In this document: in pieces, positions 24,356 through 34,156 of the stretch
Numbering within the stretch: the first letter of the stretch is position 1
Layout: every line of letters begins with the position of its first letter
From: Salinivirgaceae bacterium
GTDB taxonomy: Bacteria > Bacteroidota > Bacteroidia > Bacteroidales > SZUA-534
DNA: 64,000 nt
Direction of reading: 5' to 3'
Assembly: GCA_017527435.1 (NCBI GenBank)
Contig: JAFXQB010000016.1
Coordinates: 1-64,000, forward strand
Made by a program: the position numbers and the translations under genes
The notes under the pieces: model-generated
What the model was told of the DNA's origin: nothing
Seen by the model: only the letters and a program-made list of their open reading frames with translations
The model's database searches: none

Positions 24356-26656
24356 ATGCAGAACTATCTCGACCAACTGAACGATGTGCAGCGAGCCGCA
24401 GTGCAGGCTACGCACGGCCCGTGCCTGATTGTGGCAGGTGCTGGTTCGGGCAAGACGCGCGTGCTCACCTACCGCATTGCCCACCTGCTTGCCAACGGCG
24501 TGAAACCGTGGAACATTCTTGCGCTGACGTTCACCAACAAGGCCGCGCGCGAGATGCAGTCGCGTATCGAGTCGCTGGTTGGTGGCTCTGACGCGCAGTC
24601 GCTTGTCATGGGCACGTTCCATTCCATCTTCAGCCACATTCTGCGTATGGAGAGCGCCTGTCTTGGTTTCCCTTCGTCGTACACCATCTACGACACCACC
24701 GATTCGAAAAGCCTTATCAAGTCCATTATCAAGGAGATGCGTCTCGATGACAAGGTTTACAAGCCCAATCACATCGCCAACCGCATATCGATGGCTAAAA
24801 ACAATCTGGTCACGCCCGACACCTACAAGGCAAGCGGCGAACTGATGGCCACTGACAACGCCAACCGTATGCCGCTAATCGCCACAATATATGAGCGTTA
24901 TGTGGCCCGTTGCCGTCAGGCGTCGGCAATGGATTTCGACGATTTGCTGCTCAACACCAACATCCTTTTCCGCGACAATCCTGCCGTGCTCGACAAGTAT
25001 CAGCAGCGGTTCAAATATATTTTGGTCGATGAGTATCAAGATACCAATTATGCACAATATCTGATAATCAAGAAATTAGCGCAGCAGCATCAGAACATCT
25101 GCGTGGTGGGCGACGATGCGCAGAGCATCTACTCGTTCCGTGGCGCCAAAATTGAGAACATTCTGAATTTCCGAAACGACTATCCGCAGTGCCGATTGTT
25201 CAAACTTGAGCAGAACTACCGCTCGACGCAGAACATTGTTTCGGCGGCTAACAGCCTGATTAAGAAGAATGAACATCAGATTCCGAAAGATGTTTTTTCA
25301 GAAAAGGACGAAGGCGACCCTGTGCGCGTCATGGCCGCAATGACCGATATTGAAGAGAGTTACAACGTGGTGGGCGACATCTTCGCCAAAATCGCCAACA
25401 ATCATTGCCACTACAACGATTTCGCCATCTTGTACCGCACCAACGCGCAGAGCCGAACCTTTGAAGAAGCCTTGCGCAAACGCAATTTCCCGTATAAGAT
25501 TTACGGCGGACAGTCGTTCTACCAACGCAAGGAAGTGAAAGACGCCATTGCTTATATGCGTCTGATTGTCAATAACAACGATGATGAAGCACTGCGCCGT
25601 GTCATCAACTATCCCGCGCGTGGAATCGGCGAGACCACGGTCGATAAAATCAGCGCGACAGCCAACGCCAACAATTGCAGCATGTGGACTGTTGCGACCA
25701 ATCCCGAGTTGTTGGCAGTGGCGGGGCTCAATCGCGGAACGGTTGCCAAAGTTGCAGGATTCACCGAACTGATTGGCAAATTCATTCCGATGCTCGACAA
25801 GGTTGACGCTTACGATATGGCTCGTGAAATTATTGATACCGTGGGTATTAAGAACGAATACCAAAATTCTGACGACCCCGACGACCAAAGCCGTCTCGAA
25901 AACATCGAAGAACTCTTGCGCGGCATAAGCGATTATGTGGCAGCCAATTACAAAGAAGGTGAGAGTCCGCGTCTGGTCGGATTCCTTGAAAACGTGGCGC
26001 TCATTACCGATCAGGACAATCGCAAGACTGAAAGCATGGACAGCATCACACTGATGACCATTCATTCGGCCAAAGGTTTGGAATTCCCGTATGTATATAT
26101 AGTAGGTGTGGAGGAAGGTTTGTTTCCGTCGTCAATGTCGGTTTACAGTCAGCACGAGTTGGAGGAGGAGCGGCGCTTGTTTTACGTTGCGCTCACGCGG
26201 GCCATGCAGCAGGTTACCGTTTCCTATTGCCGTAGCCGAGCCAAATACGGCGGTGCTCGGGAGCAGGTGACACCGAGCCGCTTCATCAAAGATATCGACC
26301 CGCAATATATGACTGTGGTCTCGGGTGCGGTAGGTGGTGCGCAGCGTGCAACATTCGGTTCGTCATCGTTTGGCTCATCGTCGTTCGGGCAGACAAAAAT
26401 TCCGACAGGGGCATCGTTTGCCGCACAACGACGCTTGCAGCAACTTCGTCAGCAGCCAAGTCAGTCTTCAAGTATTCAGCCTTCACCAATCGACAGCATA
26501 CGGCCAGGAGTTACCGTGCTGCACCAACAGTTCGGGCAAGGCAAAGTTCTGCGCATGGACGGCAATGCCGACAGCCGCGCCGCCATAATCTTCTTTCCGA
26601 AAGCAGGCGAGAAAAAACTGCTGCTGAAGTTTGCCAAACTGCAGGTGGTGGATTGA
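24356..26656 (+). CDS. UvrD/PcrA-type superfamily 1 DNA helicase
   Basis: A 766-residue ATP-dependent 3'-5' helicase for repair and replication. ATG 24356 (MQNYLDQLNDVQRAAV) gives the Q-motif-like start at once; an upstream GTG would add 31 unrelated residues and overlap the palindrome. Motifs: I AGAGSGKT (27-34), Ia ALTFTNKAAREM, II VDEYQDTNYAQY, III VVGDDAQSIYSFRGA, IV LEQNYRST, V TIHSAKGLEFPYVYI, VI EERRLFYVALTRA. The C-terminus has a Ser/Gln-rich linker and a small domain (GVTVLHQQFGQGKVLRMDG) like the RNA polymerase-binding module of PcrA/UvrD. Whether to name it uvrD or pcrA cannot be settled here. Confidence 0.94.
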   Translation: MQNYLDQLNDVQRAAVQATHGPCLIVAGAGSGKTRVLTYRIAHLLANGVKPWNILALTFTNKAAREMQSRIESLVGGSDAQSLVMGTFHSIFSHILRMESACLGFPSSYTIYDTTDSKSLIKSIIKEMRLDDKVYKPNHIANRISMAKNNLVTPDTYKASGELMATDNANRMPLIATIYERYVARCRQASAMDFDDLLLNTNILFRDNPAVLDKYQQRFKYILVDEYQDTNYAQYLIIKKLAQQHQNICVVGDDAQSIYSFRGAKIENILNFRNDYPQCRLFKLEQNYRSTQNIVSAANSLIKKNEHQIPKDVFSEKDEGDPVRVMAAMTDIEESYNVVGDIFAKIANNHCHYNDFAILYRTNAQSRTFEEALRKRNFPYKIYGGQSFYQRKEVKDAIAYMRLIVNNNDDEALRRVINYPARGIGETTVDKISATANANNCSMWTVATNPELLAVAGLNRGTVAKVAGFTELIGKFIPMLDKVDAYDMAREIIDTVGIKNEYQNSDDPDDQSRLENIEELLRGISDYVAANYKEGESPRLVGFLENVALITDQDNRKTESMDSITLMTIHSAKGLEFPYVYIVGVEEGLFPSSMSVYSQHELEEERRLFYVALTRAMQQVTVSYCRSRAKYGGAREQVTPSRFIKDIDPQYMTVVSGAVGGAQRATFGSSSFGSSSFGQTKIPTGASFAAQRRLQQLRQQPSQSSSIQPSPIDSIRPGVTVLHQQFGQGKVLRMDGNADSRAAIIFFPKAGEKKLLLKFAKLQVVD

Positions 26657-26846
26657 CGACAGACAGTTGACAACTGTAGTTTGTGTGTTAAATACAATCA
26701 AAAAAAACTAACACTCTACACATTTGTCCTTTACGTAAAACCCTTCTTGTTCAAAATGATGTAAAAAACATTGTAATATATATATATTTTTTTTGTTCTT
26801 TTGTAGTTCGTAAAGCAACTATTAGTTTAATTAAATTCATAGGTTT

Positions 26847-29800
26847 ATGAAGAAAATTGCAATGCTGATTGTATGCCTGCTGTTCCTTGGGGCACAATTA
26901 GTTAGTGCGCAAAACAAAACATTGACAGGTACGGTTATTTCGTCGGAAGACAACCAGCCGTTGCCCGGTGTGAATGTGGTTGTAAAAGGCACAACACATG
27001 GAACAATCACCGATTTTGATGGTAAGTTCACATTAAGTGTTTCGGACGATGCCGAGGCGCTGACGTTCTCTTTCATGGGTATGCAAACCCAGGAAGTTGC
27101 AATAGGAACTACCACAACGTTCAACATCACTCTCGATCCAGAGTCAATTAGTATGGACGAAGTCGTGGTGACCGCAATGGGTATCACTCGTGCCGAGAAA
27201 ACATTGGGTTATGCTGCGACTACAGTTAAGAGCGATGACATTGTTACTGCCCGGACAACCGACGTTACCAATGCCTTGTCAGGTCGTGTGGCCGGTGTTC
27301 AGGTCAACAGCACATCTTCTGACCCGGGTGCGGTGAGCAACATTGTGATTCGTGGTTTCAGCTCTATCAAAGGAAGCAACCAGCCATTGTATGTAGTCGA
27401 TGGTGTTCCATTGCAGAACAATATGTTCTCTGGTGCAAGCGGAGTTGAAACAGGTAAGAACGTATCTCTGGGTGGTATATCAAACATAGCATCGGAAGAT
27501 ATTGAGTCGATGACCATTCTTAAAGGTGCGGCCGCAACAGCATTGTATGGTTCACGTGCAGCCAACGGTGTGGTTGTCATCACAACCAAATCGGGTAAGA
27601 AAGGCGTCGATAAAAACTTCTCAATCGAATATTCGGGTAGCGTTCAGGCCCGTCAGGTATCTCTTCTGCCTGAGTTCCAAAACGAATTCGGACAAGGATG
27701 GAACGGAACCCAAACCTTTATCGAGAATGGTTCGTGGGGACCAAAGTTCGATGGTTCTAATCAGATTTATGGACCAATTTGGAACTATCAGCAGTTGTTC
27801 CACAAATATTCTGCTGTCGAGACCAACGTAAAGGATTTCTTCGAGCTTGGTTGGTCGCAGAGTCATCACATCTCGTTGCGCGGTGTGTCGGACGATGATA
27901 AGTTAGGTTATTATGTATCATATTCGCACACAAGCGATGACGGTATCATGCCTGACGATTACGACAAATACAAACGTAACACCTTGGAATATCGTGGTTC
28001 TTTCAAAAGCGATTATTTCACAATATCGTCATCAATGAACTTTGCCCGCACAAAGACTGACGATGTGAGCGCATACCAAGGCGTTTCGGTAATCGATGGT
28101 TTGTATGAGATGGCGCGCGACGTCTCGATTGTTGACAAAAAAGATCTTTCGAGCGCATTCAACACGCCTGAAGCATATTTCACACCTTATGGCATTACCA
28201 ACCCTTATTGGGCATTGGCCAACAACTACAGCCATACTGATTCGAAACAGGTTTTCGGCAAGATGCAAGTTGATATCAAACCTATAGAACCTTTGACATT
28301 CACGTATCGTATGGGCTTCGATTACACCGATTATAACACTAAAGTTGGAACCCCGGAAATTGCACTCGATGACGCATTAATAAATGAAAACTATGGATAT
28401 GCGCCGTCAAGCCAAAATCAGGCAGGTTACATATACACACGTTACGGACGCAGTTATGAGACGAACAACGATATCATGGCAACTTTCAACAAACGGTTTG
28501 CTGATGACAAACTTGATGTGAATGTTGTCGCAGGTCTCAATATTGTTGATAATTATCTTACTCGTACCGTGTCAGCTACGGAGAAACTTGCGGTTCCGGG
28601 CTTCTGGAACTTGAGGAATGGCGCCGATAAGAAAACTTTGGACGAGTACGAAGAGCAAAGACGCACTTTAGGTGCATTCGGCGATGTTACTTTGGGTTGG
28701 GATGATATGATATATCTTGAGTTGACAGGCCGTAACGACTGGTCATCGACTCTGCCTAAAGACAAAAACAGTTATTTCTACCCAGGCGCAACTTTGAGCT
28801 GGATCTTTACCAAGATGATGGAATCAAATGGTGTCTTGTCGTTTGGTAAGGCGCGTTTGGCATTTGGTAGGACAGGTAACGATGCAAAACCATATCAGGT
28901 CTCAGCTAGTTACAGTCAAGGTGCTGCTGATGGATATTATGGATCAAATATCGCCCGATTCCCTATGAACGGCGTTAATGCATTCCAAGTATCTTCAGTT
29001 GCAGGAAGTTCCGATTTGCGTCCTGAAATGACAACAGAAGCTGAGTTTGGTTTGAATCTGCAATTCCTTAACGGACGTGTCGGAATTGACGCTTCGGCTT
29101 ATAACCGAGTAACCGATGACCAGATTTTCGATTTGCCAGTTGACCCGGCTTGCGGTTATACCCGTGTCGTAACAAACTTCGGTAAGCTTCGCAACCGTGG
29201 TTTCGAAATATTGGTGAACACAACACCTGTAAAGACAAATGCAATCCGTTGGGATGTTGATGTGAACTTCGCTATCAATAAGAACAAGGTGCTTTCATTG
29301 CCGAAAAACCTTGATGGCGGAAAGGTTAGCATCTACAGCTTCGCAGCTGGCAATGACGCAGTTTATATGTACGCCGAAGAAGGTAAGGCGCTTGGTGAAT
29401 TCTACACATATTTGCCACAATACACCGAAGACGGAAAAATCATTGTTGATGATAAAGGTGACATGATTCTTGGAACTGAAGTTGAGGCTACTGGTAAAAA
29501 CATGAATAACAAGTGGACCGGTGGTGTAACCACATCGCTTTCCGCATACGGCTTTACCTTGAGCGCAGCTTTGGATGTTCGTTATGGCGGCTATATGTTC
29601 TCTCGAACCAAGAACCTTATGCAGTTCACAGGAAACAGTGTTGTTACCACTTACAACGAACGTAATCCGTTTGTGATTCCGAATTCTGTTGTTCGCACAG
29701 AAAATGCCGATGGTTCATATACGTATAGTGAAAATACCAATCCTTTGTATCTTTACAATAGTAGCTACCAGACATACTTCAACGATTATGGCTGGGGCAG

Positions 29801-30089
29801 TGGTGGTGAAGCCTATCTGATTAACCGTTCTTATGCTAAACTAAGAAACATCAGTCTCTCATATGCTTTGCCAAAATCAATTCTGGAACCAGTTCGTTTG
29901 GCTGATGCTTCAATATCAATATTCTGTAACAATGTTTATACATGGACAGCCAAGGATAATCGCTACATCGATCCTGAAACAACAACAATCAGCCAGGCAA
30001 ATGATGGTGATTTGGCAACACAGTTTGGTGAGCTTTACGCGAACCCGGCCTGCCGTATATTTGGTGTAAGTCTTGGTGTTAAATTCTAA
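26847..30089 (+). CDS. SusC/RagA family TonB-dependent outer-membrane transporter
   Basis: A 1080-residue beta-barrel that imports oligosaccharides or peptides across the outer membrane using TonB energy. It has a signal peptide (ending VSAQ, residue 22), a carboxypeptidase-regulatory-like domain (about 25-105: LTGTVISSEDNQPLPGVNVVVKG), the SusC signature ISMDEVVVTAMG, a plug domain (LSGRVAGVQV, VIRGFSSIKGSNQPLYVVDGVPL), and the barrel with a C-terminal aromatic strand ending GVSLGVKF. The SusD partner starts 20 bases later. The 190-base upstream gap is AT-rich with no exact -7 box and no sigma/anti-sigma pair nearby, so regulation is not visible. The ligand is unknown; there are no glycosidase genes in the operon. 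Confidence 0.95.
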   Translation: MKKIAMLIVCLLFLGAQLVSAQNKTLTGTVISSEDNQPLPGVNVVVKGTTHGTITDFDGKFTLSVSDDAEALTFSFMGMQTQEVAIGTTTTFNITLDPESISMDEVVVTAMGITRAEKTLGYAATTVKSDDIVTARTTDVTNALSGRVAGVQVNSTSSDPGAVSNIVIRGFSSIKGSNQPLYVVDGVPLQNNMFSGASGVETGKNVSLGGISNIASEDIESMTILKGAAATALYGSRAANGVVVITTKSGKKGVDKNFSIEYSGSVQARQVSLLPEFQNEFGQGWNGTQTFIENGSWGPKFDGSNQIYGPIWNYQQLFHKYSAVETNVKDFFELGWSQSHHISLRGVSDDDKLGYYVSYSHTSDDGIMPDDYDKYKRNTLEYRGSFKSDYFTISSSMNFARTKTDDVSAYQGVSVIDGLYEMARDVSIVDKKDLSSAFNTPEAYFTPYGITNPYWALANNYSHTDSKQVFGKMQVDIKPIEPLTFTYRMGFDYTDYNTKVGTPEIALDDALINENYGYAPSSQNQAGYIYTRYGRSYETNNDIMATFNKRFADDKLDVNVVAGLNIVDNYLTRTVSATEKLAVPGFWNLRNGADKKTLDEYEEQRRTLGAFGDVTLGWDDMIYLELTGRNDWSSTLPKDKNSYFYPGATLSWIFTKMMESNGVLSFGKARLAFGRTGNDAKPYQVSASYSQGAADGYYGSNIARFPMNGVNAFQVSSVAGSSDLRPEMTTEAEFGLNLQFLNGRVGIDASAYNRVTDDQIFDLPVDPACGYTRVVTNFGKLRNRGFEILVNTTPVKTNAIRWDVDVNFAINKNKVLSLPKNLDGGKVSIYSFAAGNDAVYMYAEEGKALGEFYTYLPQYTEDGKIIVDDKGDMILGTEVEATGKNMNNKWTGGVTTSLSAYGFTLSAALDVRYGGYMFSRTKNLMQFTGNSVVTTYNERNPFVIPNSVVRTENADGSYTYSENTNPLYLYNSSYQTYFNDYGWGSGGEAYLINRSYAKLRNISLSYALPKSILEPVRLADASISIFCNNVYTWTAKDNRYIDPETTTISQANDGDLATQFGELYANPACRIFGVSLGVKF

Positions 30090-30108
30090 CGGATAGGAGA
30101 TTAGTAAG

Positions 30109-31605
30109 ATGAGAAAGATATTATTGTATTTGCCATTTATCGTTCTTGGAGCAATGGTTTGTTCCTGCGATGATTATTTGGATGTAAACGATAACCCCAA
30201 TTCAGTTTCAGAGGAGCAGTTGAGCACAAGTTTGATGATGCCGGCAGTTGAAATGAATCTGGCCGCGAATTATGGTGACTATTTAAGAATAGTCGGTGGC
30301 TATTTGAGCCAACATTTTGCACACTCGTTTGGTACAAGCAACTATTTGGACTATTCGAAGTTCCAAGTGTCGGCAACCCGTTGTAGCGGTATGTATTCAG
30401 ATATGTATCAGCGAGTATTAGCCAACCTGAAAACAATTTTGGAGAAATCTGAAGCGACTGAAGATTGGGGAACATATTTGGCAGCAACGACTTTGCGTGC
30501 TTTCACACTTCAAACTTTAGTCGATTGCTTTGGCGAGATACCTTACACTGAGATGCTCGATGTGAACAATACCGCACCTAAATACGATGACGGAAAAACA
30601 ATCTACGAAAGTGTAATTGCCGAAATTGATGCAGCTTTGGCAAAGGCATCGGCTTCCGATTGGGTTTGCACCAATTTCTTGTTCCCATCGGAAAAGGCAG
30701 GAGCTTGGATTCAATTTGCCAATGCTCTTAAACTCAAGATGTATATGCGTATGGCAGCCGTAATGGACGTTAAGGATAAAGTGTCGGCTTTGGTTGAAGA
30801 AGGCAACTTCCCCGAAAGCGATGTGGCATTTGCCGGTTGCTGGGCGGACAAATCGGGTGAGATGAGCCCGTATTTTGCAGAGGAGTTCAGTCCTAATTGG
30901 GGATCGAATCAAATCAATGTTGTCGCCAATCTGGCAATTATTGGTACAATGCAGACAAGTTCATACACTGACCCGCGTCTGGCTGCATTCTTTGAGAAAA
31001 ACGAATCAGGTAATTATGTCGGTGGTTTGTCGGGTACTAATTTCCCGAACACCAAAGCTTTTAAATCCGCTTACTGGTGTCGTCCGAAAGCAAGTTATGA
31101 TATGCCGGTTAACCTGATAACGGTTTCTGAAACAGAATTCTTCCTTGCTGAGTACTATGCCCGCTACGGAAGCGCTGACAAGGCAAAAGAACATTACAAC
31201 GCGGCAGTTGCAGCTTCGTTTGCTTCGGCAGGTGTTGATGGTGCCGACGGATATATTGCCAAGAACCCATACAATCAGAATGAGTATGCCAAATGCATAG
31301 GCATTGCGAAATGGGTGGCACTTGCCGGAACCAACGATTTTGAGGCGTGGTGTGAGGTTCGTCGTCTCAACTATCCGGCTTTCGGAAATGTTAAGGGCAG
31401 CGATTTATATAATCTGCAAGATGACGCAACATTCAAACCGGAATTGTATATGCCAGGCACATTATATACACCAATCGATTACTTTGGTGAGGTGGGCGTG
31501 AATAAATTGTTGGAAAGACTTCCGTATCCCGAAAGCTCTACAACTCGCAATGCCAACACCCCCGAGTTCCCTGGTTATACCGAACCTGTATTCTGGGGCA
31601 AATAA
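30109..31605 (+). CDS. SusD/RagB family nutrient-binding lipoprotein
   Basis: A 498-residue surface lipoprotein that forms the lid of the SusC barrel and captures the ligand. The lipobox ends at C20 (MVCSC), followed by DDYLDVNDNPN, typical of the SusD-like_2 branch. TPR-like helices follow (TLVDCFGEIPYTEM, AEYYARYGSADKAKEHYNAAV, KWVALAGTNDFEAWCEVRRLNYP). The ending with DVN-NPN and the GEIPYTE motif is the subgroup often found in operons without polysaccharide-degrading enzymes, so the substrate could be a peptide or host glycan; this is inference. It is cotranscribed with susC and the next two lipoprotein genes. Confidence 0.94.
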   Translation: MRKILLYLPFIVLGAMVCSCDDYLDVNDNPNSVSEEQLSTSLMMPAVEMNLAANYGDYLRIVGGYLSQHFAHSFGTSNYLDYSKFQVSATRCSGMYSDMYQRVLANLKTILEKSEATEDWGTYLAATTLRAFTLQTLVDCFGEIPYTEMLDVNNTAPKYDDGKTIYESVIAEIDAALAKASASDWVCTNFLFPSEKAGAWIQFANALKLKMYMRMAAVMDVKDKVSALVEEGNFPESDVAFAGCWADKSGEMSPYFAEEFSPNWGSNQINVVANLAIIGTMQTSSYTDPRLAAFFEKNESGNYVGGLSGTNFPNTKAFKSAYWCRPKASYDMPVNLITVSETEFFLAEYYARYGSADKAKEHYNAAVAASFASAGVDGADGYIAKNPYNQNEYAKCIGIAKWVALAGTNDFEAWCEVRRLNYPAFGNVKGSDLYNLQDDATFKPELYMPGTLYTPIDYFGEVGVNKLLERLPYPESSTTRNANTPEFPGYTEPVFWGK

Positions 31606-31640
31606 GTATCAGTTAATGGTTTAATAAAAAACTGAAGAAG

Positions 31641-32489
31641 ATGAAAAATAGATTTTTATTGTTAATGGCACTTGCCGCAACAGTTGTTTCTTTTTCGAGT
31701 TGTGAAAAGGAATCCGAGGACAAGACAAATATTACGTATTACCCTGCGTATGATTTTGCATATTCTGATTATGTCTCTTTGGGTGATGACTTCTCGCCAT
31801 CGTTTACTGCTATATGCAATGGCGTAGATGTAACAAGTGAGATTGAGTATGAAATATTAGATATTGAAGACGAGCCTGTTGAGAGTGTTGATACAGATAA
31901 TCCAGGTATTTACACAATAGCATATCGTTATGTTAATGCCGATGATGTGGTGGATGTGACAAAACGTACTGTTTATGTCTACAATCCTGATTTGGAGATA
32001 TCCCTTGAAGGTGAGTATATCATCGATATGGATAAATCAATATATGAGCCCAAAGGTTGGACATTTAAAGACGCTGCTGATAATTATGGCTTTTCTGGTA
32101 AGTTGAGTATAAAATTCACCGAAATACTGCCGGGCTTTTACAGATGCAATGACTTGATTGCCAAATGGTATGATGAAATTCGGGGAATGACGGCCCAATA
32201 CGAAGGTGCGTATGATTTTAAAGTTGGCGGAATTGTATTTATGGACGCTAAAGGCGATTTGACTTTGTTGACAAGCTATCTACCTGCGTATGGTGATGCC
32301 CTCGATTATATTAAAGATGGGCATTTTGATGCAAAAACAGGCGCTCTTTCTTATTTCGCCAGTTATTATAAAGAACAGATACAATGGACAATTGCAGCCA
32401 ACCAGGTTCGTGAGTCTGAAGAACCTTCGGAAGATTATAAAAAAGGCTATGAAGATGGCTTTGAGGATGGTAAAAAAGCAGGTAATTAA
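31641..32489 (+). CDS. Lipoprotein of the SusC/D operon, BT-type DUF5012-like
   Basis: A 282-residue lipoprotein (C21 in FSSCEKES). Residues about 60-115 look like an Ig-like immunoglobulin-type repeat (NGVDVTSEIEYEILD, NPGIYTIAYRYVNADDVVDVTKRTVYVYN), as in DUF5011/5012 proteins that accompany SusC/D pairs. The second half (about 130-260, SLEGEYIIDMDKSIYEPKGW onward) resembles lipid-binding-type or beta-sandwich domains. The C-terminus is a short charged tail with a GYEDGFEDGKKAG pattern of Gly every four residues. It is predicted to sit on the cell surface and aid ligand capture. Its role is inferred from position only. Confidence 0.7.
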   Translation: MKNRFLLLMALAATVVSFSSCEKESEDKTNITYYPAYDFAYSDYVSLGDDFSPSFTAICNGVDVTSEIEYEILDIEDEPVESVDTDNPGIYTIAYRYVNADDVVDVTKRTVYVYNPDLEISLEGEYIIDMDKSIYEPKGWTFKDAADNYGFSGKLSIKFTEILPGFYRCNDLIAKWYDEIRGMTAQYEGAYDFKVGGIVFMDAKGDLTLLTSYLPAYGDALDYIKDGHFDAKTGALSYFASYYKEQIQWTIAANQVRESEEPSEDYKKGYEDGFEDGKKAGN

Positions 32490-32500
32490 TTGAATTGAAT

Positions 32501-33316
32501 ATGAAAAAGATATTTTATTTATTCGCAGCGGTGCTTCTGTTCGCATCGTGCGAAAAAGAAGAAATAGGTGCCACGGCAACCGTGTCGATGTCTGGTCAGT
32601 GGTATGTTCGTGTCGACGCAGTCGATGAGAATGATAACGTTGTATTTGCAGGCGAGGATATTTTTGACATAGAGGGTAATTTTATGATACTGACCTATAA
32701 TGTCTCGGATAACAGTTCAGATGTTTTATTGATAGATGATTTGACAAACTTATGGACTTTCAGAACAAAGGTTGATTGTGACTTGTCATCTTTCACATTC
32801 TCGGCACCCGATCCTGCCAAGTATGTCTATGCCACAGAATATGATGAAAGTGATGAGTATACCTACAATAATTTCTATTATAAGGCAGGAAGTTTTGATG
32901 CTGAAAAGTGGCAGTGGTATAAAGAAGGAGAAGCACAGTATAAGGCTGGCGCAATTAAGAAAGACAGTCTTGACAAAATGCTGGAAGAATACCATGTTTT
33001 TGCTGATGACACTGCATCAGCCGGCTTTTCTGTAAAATATGCAGGCAGAGAGTTTGAAGTAGGTTTGAAAAAAGGTGCTGCTGATGTTGAGAATGCATGT
33101 AATATCACTATTACCGATGGTAAAATCCTTAATGGTGCAGCAACCACACCAAGCGGAATGCCTGCGGATTCAATAGTGTTCTACGTTGAATTCGATGATG
33201 ATTATTCTCCGGTTGATGAGACCATGACAGATTATGAATATACACCGACACTCTATGGTTTCAAAAACTATCGTGTCTCGGGTTACCGTTACACAGGTTT
33301 GGCAAATGATGATTGA
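32501..33316 (+). CDS. Lipoprotein, last gene of the SusC/D operon
   Basis: A 271-residue lipoprotein with C17 in LFASCEKEE. ATG 32501 is taken over a TTG two codons upstream because it gives the canonical MKKIFYLF signal. The body is beta-rich and acidic (VSMSGQWYVRVDAVDENDNVV, GNFMILTYNVSDNSSD, NNFYYKAGSFDAEKWQW), resembling the lipid-binding-like beta-barrel proteins that close many SusC/D operons, but I cannot name the family with certainty. A strong terminator follows 24 bases later. Confidence 0.7.
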   Translation: MKKIFYLFAAVLLFASCEKEEIGATATVSMSGQWYVRVDAVDENDNVVFAGEDIFDIEGNFMILTYNVSDNSSDVLLIDDLTNLWTFRTKVDCDLSSFTFSAPDPAKYVYATEYDESDEYTYNNFYYKAGSFDAEKWQWYKEGEAQYKAGAIKKDSLDKMLEEYHVFADDTASAGFSVKYAGREFEVGLKKGAADVENACNITITDGKILNGAATTPSGMPADSIVFYVEFDDDYSPVDETMTDYEYTPTLYGFKNYRVSGYRYTGLANDD

Positions 33317-33340
33317 TTGAAATACCAATCCATATTGGAA

Positions 33341-33368
33341 AAAGCGGCTCACTCGGGCCGCTTTTTTT
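33341..33368 (+). terminator. Rho-independent terminator of the SusC/D operon
   Basis: AAAGCGGC (33341-33348) pairs with GCCGCTTT (33357-33364), eight pairs with an 8-base loop, and is followed by seven T in total (33362-33368). It separates the nutrient-uptake operon from the capsule locus. Confidence 0.92.
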
Positions 33369-33487
33369 GTTTCAATACCGATTCCAAAATTGCCGATATA
33401 GTGCTATTATTGCATTGTATAAATTTAAAATGGCATATTGGCGCTTATGCGGGCTGATGGTATTGATTAACAATGGCTTGCAAAAGA

Positions 33488-33530
33488 GTGGCTGGTATGG
33501 TCGTGAAATTGAGCCACACCCGACAGTGGC
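33488..33530 (+). promoter_or_regulatory. Leader of upxY with mutually exclusive hairpins
   Basis: AGCCAC (33512-33517) can pair with GTGGCT (33488-33493) upstream or, via GCCAC, with GTGGC (33526-33530) downstream. The two hairpins exclude each other and sit 15 bases before the ATG, the layout expected of an RNA switch or antitermination site. Seen in sequence; function inferred. Confidence 0.4.
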
Positions 33531-33544
33531 GAAGCTGTGTAGAT

Positions 33545-34048
33545 ATGGCAAATTGGTACGTGCTCAAAACAAAGCCGCGGCAGGAAAAAGCAGTCCGAAC
33601 GGTGCTGCAGACAATAGGTATTGAGCATTTCCTGCCCACCACAACCGATTTTCACTATTACGGCCACGGGCGCAAAAAAAAGATAGAGACACCGGTTCTG
33701 CCATCGATGATATTCGTGCGTGTTGAGGCAGATGACCGTTTTGCCGTGTCGAACAATATGAAGTACGATGTACACTATCTTGTCGACCGCAACACCAACT
33801 CGAGCATGATTGTGAGCGACAAGCAGATGAGCGATTTTATGCGTGTATGCTCTGCGCCTGATGTCAAACTTGAGTGTGTTGACTTGGCAGTGGGTGACAG
33901 AGTGACAATTCATGGCGGACAATTCGATGGTTTACAAGGAGTTGTAGACCGTGCCAATGGTAAAAAACGCTTTTATATTGTACTCGACGGACTGGCCAGC
34001 ATTGCCGTTGACCTGCCTGCAGAGCAACTTGGCGTAGAGAATGAGTAA
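33545..34048 (+). CDS. UpxY-type NusG-like antiterminator of the capsule locus
   Basis: A 167-residue paralogue of NusG. The NGN domain starts WYVLKTKPRQEKAVRTVLQTIGIEHFLPT and continues ETPVLPSMIFVRVE; the C-terminal KOW region is VDLAVGDRVTIHGGQFDGLQGVVDRANGKKR. Bacteroides UpxY proteins are encoded first in each capsule locus and let RNA polymerase read through the leader and the long operon. ATG 33545 is chosen since it starts the NGN domain; earlier codons translate leader. It is followed by about 20 genes in the same direction with no internal terminator. No UpxZ is recognised next to it. Confidence 0.9.
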   Translation: MANWYVLKTKPRQEKAVRTVLQTIGIEHFLPTTTDFHYYGHGRKKKIETPVLPSMIFVRVEADDRFAVSNNMKYDVHYLVDRNTNSSMIVSDKQMSDFMRVCSAPDVKLECVDLAVGDRVTIHGGQFDGLQGVVDRANGKKRFYIVLDGLASIAVDLPAEQLGVENE

Positions 34049-34156
34049 AGTGTAAAGAATAAAGAGTAATGAGTGGTGAGTAAGGTGTGAAAGATGTCAA
34101 AAGTGAACGTTTAACTCTTGTAACACCCAACCCCCAATACCTAACACCCCAATATA

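Noticed and set aside
33317..33545. An invertible promoter in front of the capsule locus, as in Bacteroides fragilis
   Set aside because: I looked for paired inverted repeats of about 15-25 bases flanking a -7 box and found none. Only a near-match TATTATTG without a correctly spaced -33 is present.
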